Shown here: positions 54,503 through 63,768 of the stretch, piece after piece
How positions within the stretch are numbered: position 1 is the first letter of the stretch
Layout: each line of letters starts with the position of its first letter
From: an uncultured Paracoccaceae bacterium
Lineage (GTDB): Bacteria > Pseudomonadota > Alphaproteobacteria > Rhodobacterales > Rhodobacteraceae
NCBI GenBank assembly: GCA_947503935.1
Contig: CANNFR010000007.1
Coordinates: 186,001 to 250,000, forward strand
Reading direction: 5' to 3'
Length of the DNA stretch: 64,000 nucleotides
Translations under genes and position numbers: made by a program
Notes under the pieces: model-generated
What the model was told of the DNA's origin: nothing
Databases searched by the model: none
What the model saw: only the letters and a program-made list of their open reading frames with translations

Positions 54503-56236
54503 ATGCTGAAACGCCCGGTCGATAAGTCGAAACTTCCAAGCCGCCATGTGACGGAGGGACCCGCCCGCGCCCCGCAGCGCAGCTACTTCTACGCGATGGG
54601 GATCACCGAGGAAGAGATCCACCAGCCCTGGGTCGGCGTCGCCACCTGCTGGAACGAGGCCGCGCCCTGCAACATCGCGCTGAACCGGCAGGCGCAGGTC
54701 GTCAAGCAGGGCGTGAAGAAGGGCGGCGGCACCCCGCGTGAGTTCACCACGATCACCGTGACCGACGGGATCGCGATGGGCAACGAAGGCATGCGATCGT
54801 CGCTGGCCAGCCGCGATGCGATTGCCGATACGGTTGAGCTGACGATGCGCGGCCATTCCTATGACGCGTTGGTGGGCCTTGCGGGCTGCGACAAGTCTCT
54901 GCCCGGCATGATGATGGCCATGGTGCGGCTGAACGTGCCGTCGGTCTTCATCTATGGCGGGTCGATTCTGCCCGGCCGGCTGGATGGCAAGGACGTGACC
55001 GTGCAGGACGTGTTCGAGGCGGTCGGCAAGCATCAGGCCGGCACGATGTCGGATGCCGAGCTGGAGATCCTTGAACGTGTGGCCTGCCCGTCTTCGGGGG
55101 CGTGCGGCGCGCAATATACCGCGAACACCATGGCCTGCGTGTCTGAGGCGATCGGGCTTGCCCTGATGAACTCGTCGGGTGCGCCCGCACCCTATGAAAG
55201 CCGCGACCAGTTTTGCGAAGCCTCCGGCGTGTCGGTGATGAACCTGATCGAAAAGAACATCCGTGCGCGGGATGTGGTGACCCGCAAGAGCCTTGAGAAT
55301 GCCGCCCGCGTCGTCGCCTGCACCGGCGGGTCGACCAATGCGGCGCTGCACCTGCCCGCCATCGCCAACGAGGCCGGGATCGATTTCGACCTCTTCGATG
55401 TGGCCGACATCATGCGCGACACGCCCTATTTCGTGAACCTTCGCCCCGGTGGCGAATATGTGGCCAAGGACCTTTACGAAGTGGGCGGCGTGCCCGTTGT
55501 GATGAAGGAATTGTCCAAGGCTGGCCTTCTGCATGAAGACTGCATGACAGCCTCGGGCCGGACGCTGGGCGAAGAGCTGGAAGATATCAAGGGCGAGGCC
55601 GATGGCCGGGTCATCCATCCGGTCAGCACGCCGCTGAGCAAGACCGGCGGCGTTGTGGGCCTGAAGGGGAACCTCGCGCCCGAGGGCGCCATCGTGAAGG
55701 TCGCGGGCATGACCGAGGCGGAACAGGTCTTCACCGGCCCGGCCCGCGTGTTTGAATGCGAGGAAGACGCCTTCGCCGCCGTCAAGGCACGGGAGTATCA
55801 AGAGGGCGAGGTGATCGTCATCCGCAACGAAGGGCCGATGGGCGGCCCCGGTATGCGCGAGATGCTGGCTACCACCGCAGCCTTGTCGGGCCAGGGTATG
55901 GGCAAGAAGATCGCGCTGATCACCGATGGCCGGTTCTCGGGCGCGACGCGGGGTTTTTGCGTCGGCCATGTCGGCCCCGAGGCGGCCAAAGGCGGGCCTA
56001 TCGCGCTTTTGAAGGATGGCGACCAGATCACCCTGAATGCCGTGACCGGCGAGATTTCGGTGGCCTTGTCGGATGACGAACTGGCCCAACGGAAGGCCGA
56101 TTGGAAAGGCCCGCGCGAGACGCTCTATGCCTCGGGCGCGATCTGGAAATATGCGCAGCTTGTCGGGTCGACCCGGTTGGGGGCCGTGACCCATCCCGGC
56201 GCCAAGGCCGAGCGGCACGTCTATGCCGATCTCTAG
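54503..56236 (+). CDS. ilvD: Dihydroxy-acid dehydratase
   Basis: 577 residues, typical for IlvD. The iron-sulfur cysteines lie in [19 protein letters not shown] and S-S-G-A-C-G-A-Q-Y. It makes 2-keto acids in valine, leucine and isoleucine synthesis. GGGGAGGACGAAA precedes ATG 54503. A lipoprotein gene begins 14 nt inside its 3' end. Confidence 0.95.
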   Translation: MLKRPVDKSKLPSRHVTEGPARAPQRSYFYAMGITEEEIHQPWVGVATCWNEAAPCNIALNRQAQVVKQGVKKGGGTPREFTTITVTDGIAMGNEGMRSSLASRDAIADTVELTMRGHSYDALVGLAGCDKSLPGMMMAMVRLNVPSVFIYGGSILPGRLDGKDVTVQDVFEAVGKHQAGTMSDAELEILERVACPSSGACGAQYTANTMACVSEAIGLALMNSSGAPAPYESRDQFCEASGVSVMNLIEKNIRARDVVTRKSLENAARVVACTGGSTNAALHLPAIANEAGIDFDLFDVADIMRDTPYFVNLRPGGEYVAKDLYEVGGVPVVMKELSKAGLLHEDCMTASGRTLGEELEDIKGEADGRVIHPVSTPLSKTGGVVGLKGNLAPEGAIVKVAGMTEAEQVFTGPARVFECEEDAFAAVKAREYQEGEVIVIRNEGPMGGPGMREMLATTAALSGQGMGKKIALITDGRFSGATRGFCVGHVGPEAAKGGPIALLKDGDQITLNAVTGEISVALSDDELAQRKADWKGPRETLYASGAIWKYAQLVGSTRLGAVTHPGAKAERHVYADL

Positions 56237-56837
56237 GGCACTTGCCCTTGTCGCCTGCTTGGGGCTGGCGGCCTGCGAGGGCGGCTTTGGCCCCGGTGGC
56301 GTGCAAAGCCTTGCGGTGGCCGGCGGTGCGGTCACCGTTGCCGGCCCGCGTGTATATTGCGTCGACCGGCGGCTGACGCGCGATGGCCCGGCCGAGGCCT
56401 TTGTGGTGATGGGGTCCTGCGCGGCGCTGACGCGCGGTGGGGCGCAACCCGTGGGCGCGCCATCGGTGCTGACGGCAACGGTCGCCCCTACGCCCGGCGC
56501 AACCCTGCCACCGCCCGCCGAGTTGGAGCGGTTTTTGCGGTCCGAGGCCGGGCGCGCGGCCTTGGCCCGAAACGGTCAGCCGGGCAATGTCCGCATCCTG
56601 CAGACGCAGGCCCGCGATGGCATCCTCTACCTCTATATCCGCGATACCAGTGCCGCGGCCGAGGGGCCGCCGACCGACCCGGCCTATTGGCGGGCAGTTC
56701 TGGTGCTGAACGGCCGTCTGGTCACAGCCACGGTGCTGGCTTTTGCCGACCAGCCGCTGTCAGCCGATCGCGGGTTTCGCAAGCTTGGTGATTTCGTCGC
56801 CCGCCTGAGGGCGGCCAATTCCGGCGCGCCTTCTTGA
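56223..56837 (+). CDS. Putative lipoprotein of unknown function
   Basis: 204 residues. The lipobox L-A-A-C (Cys18) follows a short hydrophobic stretch, so it should be lipid-anchored. The mature part has three further Cys, a Pro-rich segment near 90-100 and an [10 protein letters not shown] region; family not recognised. It overlaps ilvD and ends before the DUF6478-like gene. Confidence 0.7.
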   Translation: MPISRALALVACLGLAACEGGFGPGGVQSLAVAGGAVTVAGPRVYCVDRRLTRDGPAEAFVVMGSCAALTRGGAQPVGAPSVLTATVAPTPGATLPPPAELERFLRSEAGRAALARNGQPGNVRILQTQARDGILYLYIRDTSAAAEGPPTDPAYWRAVLVLNGRLVTATVLAFADQPLSADRGFRKLGDFVARLRAANSGAPS

Positions 56838-56888
56838 TCGATTAACCATTTCGCCGGATGCTGGCCCGGCCTGATAGAGTTTATAGCA

Positions 56889-57662
56889 ATGCCGCCCCAA
56901 ACCACTTCGTTGATCGACCGTCTTGCCGAACGCCGCGCCTTGCGGCTTTGGGCGCGGGCGGCCGATGGGGCCGACAGCGCGGATATCTCGGCGCTGCGCG
57001 ACCTGCGCGGCCGCGCGCGGCGGACCAAGGCCGAGATTGATCGCCTCTTGCACAAGGCCGATGGGCGCCTGGCCCTGCCCGCGATCGGATCGAACGCGAT
57101 GGACCGGCCGCTTGGGGCCGATTGGGCCTGGCGGCCCGACCTCTGGCGCTTTCCCATCGCGCCGCAGGGCCATGCTGGCGCGCCGTCGCCGACCGCTCTG
57201 GGCGATCAGGTCACGCTTTTTCATGATTGTCCGTTGGTCGAGGTTACCCTGCGGCAGCGGCGCAATACCCGCCAGGGTGATCTGGCGCCGTTTGGTCTGA
57301 TGTTGGAGGTTCTGGGGTTTCAAGGCAGCTTTCTGTCGCTGGCCGTCGATCTGCCGGGCGACGCGGTGGCAGACCTGCAACGCCGCCACATCATCCGCGC
57401 CCAGCTTGAATTCGAGGCCGAGCGCCCGGTGACCATCATCGGCAGGCTGAATGTCAAACACGGGCCGAATACCGAGCAAAGCCATGCGCAGGTTTCCTCG
57501 GACTGGCCCGAGCGTGCGATGGATTTCGATCTGACCTACACGGATGTGAACGAAAAGCGGGTTGAGAAGATGTGGCTCGATCTGATTGTCGAGCAGCCCG
57601 CGATGAACGCGATCAGCCTGCGTGACCTGACGTTCAGCCGTCGCCCGCGCGCCGAGATGTGA
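56889..57662 (+). CDS. DUF6478-like conserved Rhodobacterales protein
   Basis: 257 residues, cytoplasmic. The N-terminal half is a charged helix (R-R-A-L-R-L-W-A-R-A-A), then a beta-rich core with W-R-P-D-L-W-R-F-P and F-H-D-C-P-L-V-E-V-T-L-R-Q. I believe it belongs to the DUF6478 family of this group, with modest certainty and no known function. The adjacent small gene follows after 7 nt. Confidence 0.6.
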   Translation: MPPQTTSLIDRLAERRALRLWARAADGADSADISALRDLRGRARRTKAEIDRLLHKADGRLALPAIGSNAMDRPLGADWAWRPDLWRFPIAPQGHAGAPSPTALGDQVTLFHDCPLVEVTLRQRRNTRQGDLAPFGLMLEVLGFQGSFLSLAVDLPGDAVADLQRRHIIRAQLEFEAERPVTIIGRLNVKHGPNTEQSHAQVSSDWPERAMDFDLTYTDVNEKRVEKMWLDLIVEQPAMNAISLRDLTFSRRPRAEM

Positions 57663-57669
57663 GGGCCGG

Positions 57670-58029
57670 ATGTCCGACATTCAGATGACACCGATCGGTC
57701 TGCAGGCGGGCATGTGGTGCGCCAGGCTGGTGGCCGTGGCCGAGCCGCAGGTTGACGTGACCCATGATGGCGCTGTTTTGCAGGGCGCCAAGGTGCAGGC
57801 CGATGGCGAGGGCGCCTGGCTGATGCGCGTGCCGGTGCCACAAGACACGCTGAGCGATGGCCTGCAGACCTATCTGGTGACCGATCGCGATACTGGCGCG
57901 AAGCTGGGTCACTTCACGATCCTGGCCGGTGAGATCCCGGCGGATGATCTGCGCGCCGAGGTCGCTCTGCTACGGGCCGAATTGGACCTGTTGAAAAAGG
58001 CGTTTCGCCGCCTGGCCGGCGGAAGCTGA
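57670..58029 (+). CDS. Uncharacterised small protein after the DUF6478-like gene
   Basis: 119 residues: a beta-rich body (A-R-L-V-A-V-A-E-P-Q-V-D-V) and a C-terminal amphipathic helix with a heptad-like L-R-A-E-V-A-L-L-R-A-E-L-D-L-L-K-K pattern, likely a short coiled coil. No family recognised. Close spacing suggests it works with, or is expressed with, the preceding gene. Confidence 0.6.
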   Translation: MSDIQMTPIGLQAGMWCARLVAVAEPQVDVTHDGAVLQGAKVQADGEGAWLMRVPVPQDTLSDGLQTYLVTDRDTGAKLGHFTILAGEIPADDLRAEVALLRAELDLLKKAFRRLAGGS

Positions 58030-58069
58030 GGCGCGATCCGCCCCGGCTTCTGGTCCGTGTTTGCAGATT

Positions 58070-58381
58070 TCAGATGCCGTCGCCCACGGCAGGTGTTTCA
58101 TCCGTCACCTGTTCGAATGCGTGGCCCGAGGCCACAAGGCAGGTGGGCCCGCCCGGCATGGTGACCGTGACGGTCCAGGTGCCGGTCTCAAGCGAGGCGA
58201 AGACCTCAAGCACCGCGTTGTTCGCGGCAAGGCCGATGGACCGGCGCGTCTCGCCATAGGTGCTGCCCAGCCGTTCGACCACCAGCGCATGGTCGGCGCA
58301 ATTGGTCTGCGCAGTGGCGATATTGGTGGCCGCGATCAGCACCGCGAAACCGAAAGACAGGGCAAACATTTCTTTCATCAT
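58070..58381 (-). CDS. Small secreted protein of unknown function
   Basis: 103 residues. A signal peptide (M-M-K-E-M-F...A-T-A-Q, cleavage near 25) is followed by two Cys (28 and 81) that could form a disulfide and a V-T-V-T-M-P-G-G-P-T segment. Gly-poor, no domain recognised. Between two plus-strand units. Confidence 0.65.
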   Translation of the reverse strand: MMKEMFALSFGFAVLIAATNIATAQTNCADHALVVERLGSTYGETRRSIGLAANNAVLEVFASLETGTWTVTVTMPGGPTCLVASGHAFEQVTDETPAVGDGI

Positions 58382-58648
58382 GACTCATCTCCCGCCGGGC
58401 CGGGCAGAACATGCCCGACCATGAATGATGTGAATTTCTCGAAGGTCTGGGCAGCTTGCGTCTTGCGCAAATCCGATGGGCCAAGCCTGTCGTGCGGGCA
58501 CCAAGAAAAGGTAAATGTACCGTTCACCAGCCTGTTGCGTGCCTATAACCCATTGCGCCAGCGTAATTTCTGCGCTGCGGCATGAAGCCCCTTGATCCGC
58601 AGGGCGGTGTCGGGAAGGGTTCGCCCCAGCAAGCGAGGGAGAGAATCA

Positions 58649-59509
58649 ATGCAAGCAGCGCTGCGGCCTTGGCGGTCGGTCCTCTACATCCCCGGCTCGA
58701 AAGAGCGGGCGCTTGACAAGGCGCGCGGGTTGGCTGCCGACGCGATCATCTTCGATCTGGAGGATGCCGTGGCCGCCGACGAAAAGGTGGGCGCGCGCAA
58801 GGTTCTGGCCGAGGCGCTGCAGGCGGGTGGATATGGCCCCCGCGCGCGCCTTGTGCGCGTCAATGGCCTGGATACGCCTTGGGGCGATGACGATCTGGCG
58901 GCCTTTGGCGGCGCGGATATCGATGGCCTTCTGTTGCCCAAGGTAAACCACCCTGATGATATCGAAGCGGTCGCAAGCAAGGCCCCGGACATTCCGATCT
59001 GGGCGATGATGGAAACGCCGCAAGGCTGCCTCAACGCGGCGCAGATCGCGGCGCATCCGCGCATGGCGGGCTTTGTGATGGGCACCAACGATCTGGCCAA
59101 GGATATCGGCGCGCGGTTCCGGGCGGATCGCTTGGCTCTGCTGACCGGCTTGCAGCTTTGCCTGATGGCCGCCCGCGCCCATGGGTTGGTCGCCGTCGAT
59201 GGGGTCTATAACGCGTTCAAGGATGCGGGCGGCCTGCGCGTGGAAAGCGAACAGGGCCGCGATATGGGCTTTGACGGCAAGACGCTGATCCACCCCGATC
59301 AGCTGGCCGTCGCCAATGAGGTCTTTGCGCCGTCGGAGGCGGATATCGACCTCGCGCGGCGCCAGATCGCCGCATTCGAGGCGGCCGAGGCCGATGGGCA
59401 GGGCGTGGCCGTGGTGGATGGACGTATCGTTGAAAACCTGCATGTCGTAACGGCCAAGGCGACCCTTGCCAAAGCCGACGCGATCGCGACACTGAGCCAA
59501 GCCACCTGA
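58649..59509 (+). CDS. CoA ester lyase, HpcH/HpaI/CitE family (malyl-CoA thioesterase/lyase-like)
   Basis: 286 residues. R-S-V-L-Y-I-P-G-S-K-E-R opens the fold, with I-F-D-L-E-D-A-V near 38 (metal Glu/Asp) and E-T-P-Q-G near 119. Its length and its neighbourhood (mesaconyl-CoA hydratase downstream) fit Mcl2, the (3S)-malyl-CoA thioesterase of the ethylmalonyl-CoA pathway; Mcl1-type lyase is longer. GAGGGAGAG precedes ATG 58649. Confidence 0.8.
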   Translation: MQAALRPWRSVLYIPGSKERALDKARGLAADAIIFDLEDAVAADEKVGARKVLAEALQAGGYGPRARLVRVNGLDTPWGDDDLAAFGGADIDGLLLPKVNHPDDIEAVASKAPDIPIWAMMETPQGCLNAAQIAAHPRMAGFVMGTNDLAKDIGARFRADRLALLTGLQLCLMAARAHGLVAVDGVYNAFKDAGGLRVESEQGRDMGFDGKTLIHPDQLAVANEVFAPSEADIDLARRQIAAFEAAEADGQGVAVVDGRIVENLHVVTAKATLAKADAIATLSQAT

Positions 59510-59523
59510 TCGGGAGCCTGCCC

Positions 59524-60081
59524 ATGACCCTACTCATCCTCGGAATTCTGCTCTGGTATGCGGGCCATTTTTTCAAGCGGGCCCTGCCGGATCTGCGTGA
59601 AAGCCTGGGCACTGCCGGGCGCGGTGTCTCGGCCGCGCTGATCATCGGGGGCGTCGTGCTGATGGTGATTGGGTATCGCGGCTGGTTCGCGGTGCAGGTG
59701 TGGTATCCGCCGAGTTTCATGATCCACATCAATAACTTGCTGATGGTTTTGGCCTTCTACCTCTATGCCGCCAGTGGCGCGAAAACATGGATCACGCGCA
59801 AGATCCGCCATCCGCAACTGACGGCCTTCAAGGTCTGGACCGTGGCGCACTTGTTGGTGAATGGCGATCTGGCGTCGATCGTCCTGTTCGGGTCTCTGCT
59901 GGCCTGGGCCGTGATCGAGGTGATCGTTCTGAACCGGGCCGAGCCTGACTGGACGCCGGCCCATGCAGCACCCGCCAGGAAAGAGGTCACCGCGATCATC
60001 GCAACGATCGTGGCCTTTGTCGTGGTCGCGGGCATCCATGCGTGGCTGGGCTATTGGCCCTTCCCGGGGGGTGCGCCATGA
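59524..60081 (+). CDS. NnrU family membrane protein
   Basis: 185 residues with five or six hydrophobic helices; G-H-F-F-K-R-A-L-P and K-V-W-T-V-A-H-L-L-V-N-G-D match the NnrU/MttB-like family first seen with nitric-oxide reductase genes. No denitrification gene lies here. It sits between the mcl-like gene and mch in one transcription unit, and overlaps the DUF1737 gene by 4 nt. Confidence 0.85.
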   Translation: MTLLILGILLWYAGHFFKRALPDLRESLGTAGRGVSAALIIGGVVLMVIGYRGWFAVQVWYPPSFMIHINNLLMVLAFYLYAASGAKTWITRKIRHPQLTAFKVWTVAHLLVNGDLASIVLFGSLLAWAVIEVIVLNRAEPDWTPAHAAPARKEVTAIIATIVAFVVVAGIHAWLGYWPFPGGAP

Positions 60082-60281
60082 AGGCCTACCGCCTGCTGAC
60101 CGGGGATGACACCTCGGCCTTTTGCCACAAGGTGACCGAAGCTCTGGCCAAGGGGTGGGAGCTTTATGGCTCGCCCGCCTATGCCTACGACGCGGCCACC
60201 GGCAAGATGCGGTGTGCCCAGGCCGTGGTGAAGGAGGCTGATGGTGACTATTCGCCCGATATGAAACTGGGGCAGCTATGA
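60078..60281 (+). CDS. DUF1737 domain-containing protein
   Basis: 67 residues. The M-K-x-Y-R-L-L-T-G-D-D start and G-W-x-L-Y-G-S-P-A are the DUF1737 signature. It has ATGA overlaps with nnrU upstream and with mch downstream, so the four genes are translated as a chain. Function unknown. Confidence 0.85.
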   Translation: MKAYRLLTGDDTSAFCHKVTEALAKGWELYGSPAYAYDAATGKMRCAQAVVKEADGDYSPDMKLGQL

Positions 60282-61306
60282 GCAAGACCAATCCCGGCCG
60301 ATTTTTTGAAGAGTACCGCTTGGGCGAGACGATCCGCCATGCGGTTCCCCGGACGCTGTCGGGGGGTGAGCGGGCGATGTACCACGCGCTCTACCCCGCG
60401 CGGCATGCGCTGTATTCTTCGGATGAATTCGCGCGGGCTTGCGGGTTGCGCGCCGCGCCGCTGGACGATCTGATCGTGTTTCATACGGTCTTTGGCAAGA
60501 CAGTGCCGGACGTCTCACTGAATGCGGTGGCCAATCTGGGCTATGCCGAGGGGCGCTGGCTGGCGCCGGTCTATCCCGGCGATACGCTGACGGCGTCGTC
60601 CGAGGTGATCGGGCTGAAGGAGAATTCCAGCGGCAAATCGGGAATTGTCTGGGTGCGGACCACGGGGCGCGACCAGACCGGGCGCGCGGTGCTGGACTAT
60701 GTGCGCTGGGTCATGGTCAGGAAGGGCGACTCGGCTACCGCTGCGCCAGAGGCCCACATTCCGGACATCGCCCCTTTCGTCGATCCAAGCGCGCTTGTTG
60801 TTCCAGCCGGGCTGGATTTCAGCGCCTATGATTTTGCCTTGGCGGGAGAGCCGCACCGTTGGGGCGATTATCAGGTTGGCGAGGTGATCGACCATGTCGA
60901 TGGCGTGACCGTCGAGGAGGCCGAGCATATGCTGGCCACGCGCCTTTGGCAGAACACCGCGAAGGTGCATTTCGATGCCACCCAACGCCCCGATGGCAAG
61001 CGGCTGATCTATGGCGGCCATGTGATCAGCCTGGCCCGGGCCTTGTCGTTCAACGGGTTGGCCAATGCACAGATGATCGTCGCGCTGAACGGGGGTGCCC
61101 ATGCGAACCCCTGCTTTGCGGGCGACACGATCCGCGCCTGGTCCGAGGTGCTGGACCGGGCCGAGACGACGGCCCCCGGTGTCGGGGCGTTGCGTCTGCG
61201 TCTGGTGGCGACCAAAGGGGACGCGCGCGCTTTGCAGGATGATGCGGGGAAATATCTGCCGGAGGTTCTTCTTGACCTTGATTACTGGGTGCTTGTGCCC
61301 GTTTAG
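60278..61306 (+). CDS. mch: Mesaconyl-CoA hydratase (MaoC-like)
   Basis: 342 residues with two hotdog-type halves, as in Mch of Rhodobacter. G-R-F-F-E-E-Y-R-L-G-E-T-I and R-T-L-S-G-G-E start the first domain; the second carries L-D-D-L-I-V-F-H-T-V-F-G-like counterparts. The enzyme hydrates mesaconyl-CoA to beta-methylmalyl-CoA in the ethylmalonyl-CoA pathway, used instead of the glyoxylate cycle. The stop overlaps the convergent DUF3140 stop. Confidence 0.88.
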   Translation: MSKTNPGRFFEEYRLGETIRHAVPRTLSGGERAMYHALYPARHALYSSDEFARACGLRAAPLDDLIVFHTVFGKTVPDVSLNAVANLGYAEGRWLAPVYPGDTLTASSEVIGLKENSSGKSGIVWVRTTGRDQTGRAVLDYVRWVMVRKGDSATAAPEAHIPDIAPFVDPSALVVPAGLDFSAYDFALAGEPHRWGDYQVGEVIDHVDGVTVEEAEHMLATRLWQNTAKVHFDATQRPDGKRLIYGGHVISLARALSFNGLANAQMIVALNGGAHANPCFAGDTIRAWSEVLDRAETTAPGVGALRLRLVATKGDARALQDDAGKYLPEVLLDLDYWVLVPV

Positions 61307-61653
61307 GCGCAGCCATCGTCTTTCAGGGGGTCATGCCCCCAATTCATCAGCGAATAGCGCCATTTGCTATCGGCCGCATCGCCATCCGGCCCGCCTTGCG
61401 AGCAATGGCGTTTGATGTAACCGACTACCTTCGCCATATGGTCCCATTGGTCATCGGTCAGGTCGTCCTTGTTGGTGCGCTTGATCTGAACGATCCGCCG
61501 CCCGCTTTTGTGACCTGTGCTTTCGCCGCTCTCGGTGTCGCCCACTGATTTGCTTTCGTCAGTGTCCAGCCAGTCTTCCAACTCCTGCGGCGCCATATTG
61601 ACCAGGTCGCGCCACTCGTCCCAAACCTCATCGCGGGATTTCTCTGAACTCAT
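61303..61653 (-). CDS. DUF3140 domain-containing protein
   Basis: 116 residues. V-W-D-E-W-R-D-L-V-N-M, L-E-D-W-L-D-T, S-G-R-R-I-V and the C-terminal K-W-R-Y-S-L-M-N-W-G-H-D-P match DUF3140. Highly charged and soluble. Relatives are widespread with no assigned function, sometimes proposed as DNA-binding. It is the only minus-strand gene in this part. Confidence 0.88.
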   Translation of the reverse strand: MSSEKSRDEVWDEWRDLVNMAPQELEDWLDTDESKSVGDTESGESTGHKSGRRIVQIKRTNKDDLTDDQWDHMAKVVGYIKRHCSQGGPDGDAADSKWRYSLMNWGHDPLKDDGCA

Positions 61654-61767
61654 ATCGTGCTCCCTTGATCTTTGGATATCGGAACGATCCCGGGTCTGCC
61701 GCGGTTCCCCTGAATAAGTGCCCGATCTGCGGCGGACGGCGTGGGGCGAATCGGGTATCTGGATCGG

Positions 61768-62829
61768 ATGTTGTTTTCATTGCCAGATGACCGGACGCTC
61801 TATCAGGCCCTCTTGGAGAGGGATGGCGCCTATGACGGGCGCGCCTTTGTGGGCGTGACCAGCACCGGCGTATTCTGCCGGCTGACATGCCCTGCCCGCA
61901 AGCCGAAGGCCGCGAATTGCCGGTTTTTCGAGACAGTTGCCCAATGCATCGAAGCCGGGTTCCGGCCTTGCAAACGGTGCCATCCCCTGGGTCCGGCCGC
62001 GCAGGAAGATCCGGTGATCGGCAAGCTTATGGCGGTGTTTGAGGCTGACCCCGGAAAGGTCTGGGCCGAGGGCGATATCGTGGCGCTGGGGCTTGACCCC
62101 TCGACCGTCAGGCGCAGTTTTCGGCGCCATTACGGCATGACTTTTCTCGAACTCGCCCGCCTATCGCGGTTGCGCGACGGGTTCACGACGCTGGCCTCTG
62201 GCGGCCGTGTGATCGATGCGCAGTTGGAGGCGGGCTTTAGCTCGCCCAGCGGGTTTCGCGAGGCCTTCGCCCGGCTTCTGGGCCAGCCACCGGGCGCGTT
62301 CACCGGCCAGGAATTTCTGAAGGCCGATTGGATCGAAACGCCGATCGGCCCGATGATTGCGGTCAGCGACCGGACTACCCTGCACCTTCTGGAATTCGTT
62401 GAGCGCAAGGCGCTTCGGTCTGAGTTGCGCGATCTGAAAACCAAGGCCAAGGGCGCGCTGGGCATCGGCAGCCTTCCACCGACCGAGCAGATCAAGGATC
62501 AGTTGGCCGCCTATTTCGCGGGGGAGAGCGCCCGTTTTGACGTGCCGCTGACATTCCATGGCAGCCCCTTCGCGCGGGAGGTCTGGGCCGAGCTGCGCCG
62601 TATCCCCGTCGGAGAGACGCGCAGCTATAGCCAGATCGCGCGGGCCGTTGGGCGCCCCGACGCGGTGCGGGCCGTGGCGCGGGCCAATGGGGCGAACCGC
62701 CTGGCTCTGGTGGTGCCGTGCCACAGGGTGATCGGCGCGGATGGGTCGCTGACAGGCTATGGCGGCGGCCTTTGGCGCAAGCAGTGGCTGATCGATCTGG
62801 AACGGAAACTGGCGGAGGGTGGAAAATGA
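61768..62829 (+). CDS. ada: Bifunctional Ada: methylphosphotriester and O6-alkylguanine DNA methyltransferase/activator
   Basis: 353 residues. The N-terminal zinc domain has Cys37, Cys41, Cys68 and Cys71 (F-C-R-L-T-C and C-K-R-C), Cys37 being the methyl acceptor. An AraC-type helix-turn-helix region follows, then the O6-methylguanine transferase domain with P-C-H-R (Cys318). It repairs alkylated DNA and activates its own regulon. The start at 61768 gives M-L-F-S-L-P. Confidence 0.92.
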   Translation: MLFSLPDDRTLYQALLERDGAYDGRAFVGVTSTGVFCRLTCPARKPKAANCRFFETVAQCIEAGFRPCKRCHPLGPAAQEDPVIGKLMAVFEADPGKVWAEGDIVALGLDPSTVRRSFRRHYGMTFLELARLSRLRDGFTTLASGGRVIDAQLEAGFSSPSGFREAFARLLGQPPGAFTGQEFLKADWIETPIGPMIAVSDRTTLHLLEFVERKALRSELRDLKTKAKGALGIGSLPPTEQIKDQLAAYFAGESARFDVPLTFHGSPFAREVWAELRRIPVGETRSYSQIARAVGRPDAVRAVARANGANRLALVVPCHRVIGADGSLTGYGGGLWRKQWLIDLERKLAEGGK

Positions 62830-63584
62830 GTCAGGCTGACAGGGCGCGGGCATTTCATGCCTTGCACATCAAAGGCGATCCCTTGGTGCTTTATAACATC
62901 TGGGATGCGGGGTCGGCGCAGGCTGTGGCCGAGGCGGGGGTCCGTGCCCTGGCCACGGGAAGCTGGTCGGTGGCAGGCGCGCAAGGCTATGCGGACGGGC
63001 AACAGATTCCGCTGGACCTGCTTTGCACCATCGCGGAGCGCATTACCGAGACTGTCGATCTGCCGCTCAGCGTCGATATCGAGGGCGGGTATGCGACCTT
63101 GCCCGACGGCGTGCGCGCCACCGCCGAGGCGATCCTGGCCACAGGCGCGGTTGGCGTGAATTTCGAAGATCAGGTGGTCGGCGGCAGCGGTTTGCACGAG
63201 ATCGCGGACCAGACCGCCCGGATCGCCGCGCTGGTCGCGGCGCGTGAGGCCGCGGGCGTCCCGCTTTTTCTGAACGCGCGCACGGATGTCTTCCTGAAGG
63301 CCAAGGATGGCCACGGCGCACTGGTCGATCAAGCGATTGAGCGTGCGGCGGCCTATGCCGATGCCGGGGCTGACGGGTTTTTCGTGCCGGACCTGACGGA
63401 TGCCGAATTGATCGGGCGCATTTGCGATAAGGTTTCTCTGCCGGTGAATGTGATGATGCGGCCCGATCTGCCAAACCGGGCCGCCCTCGCCGATCTGGGG
63501 GTGGCGCGGATCAGCCACGGGCCCGGCCCCTACCGCGATGCCATGGCAGCGCTAACGGAAATTGCAAGAACGGCATTGGGTTAG
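62826..63584 (+). CDS. Isocitrate lyase / phosphoenolpyruvate mutase family protein
   Basis: 252 residues. N-I-W-D-A-G-S-A near 23 and the metal-binding S-V-D-I-E-G-G-Y near 81 mark the ICL/PEP-mutase superfamily, small oxaloacetate-decarboxylase/2-methylisocitrate-lyase-like branch; N-A-R-T-D-V-F-L is the substrate loop. No phosphonate genes lie adjacent, so the substrate is not assigned. Overlaps ada by 4 nt (ATGA). Confidence 0.83.
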   Translation: MSQADRARAFHALHIKGDPLVLYNIWDAGSAQAVAEAGVRALATGSWSVAGAQGYADGQQIPLDLLCTIAERITETVDLPLSVDIEGGYATLPDGVRATAEAILATGAVGVNFEDQVVGGSGLHEIADQTARIAALVAAREAAGVPLFLNARTDVFLKAKDGHGALVDQAIERAAAYADAGADGFFVPDLTDAELIGRICDKVSLPVNVMMRPDLPNRAALADLGVARISHGPGPYRDAMAALTEIARTALG

Positions 63585-63601
63585 AGCGAGATATCGTCTG
63601 A

Positions 63602-63632
63602 TGTGATCACAGCGTCAAAAACTGTGATCACA
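63602..63632. promoter_or_regulatory. Paired TGTGATCACA operators upstream of sdhC
   Basis: Two copies of the palindrome TGTGATCACA (63602-63611 and 63623-63632), centres 21 bp apart, and the whole is symmetric (TGTGATCACAG...CTGTGATCACA). The half-site pattern suits a dimeric GntR-type regulator. It is 137 bp before the sdhC start. Confidence 0.7.
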
Positions 63633-63768
63633 TTTTGGATTTTTCCTGCCCTTGCGCCAATAAACCACATCATTTTCAACGCTCCCCGCGTGACAGCGGC
63701 CAAAAAACCGCTATTCATGTTGCAAAGGCTGCCGCAGATCGCAGCCTGAGCAGAAAGGAGCCAAAGCC

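Noticed and set aside
54209-56335. 708-codon antisense frame opposite ilvD
   Set aside because: It is a shadow of a certain gene, with no recognisable domain.
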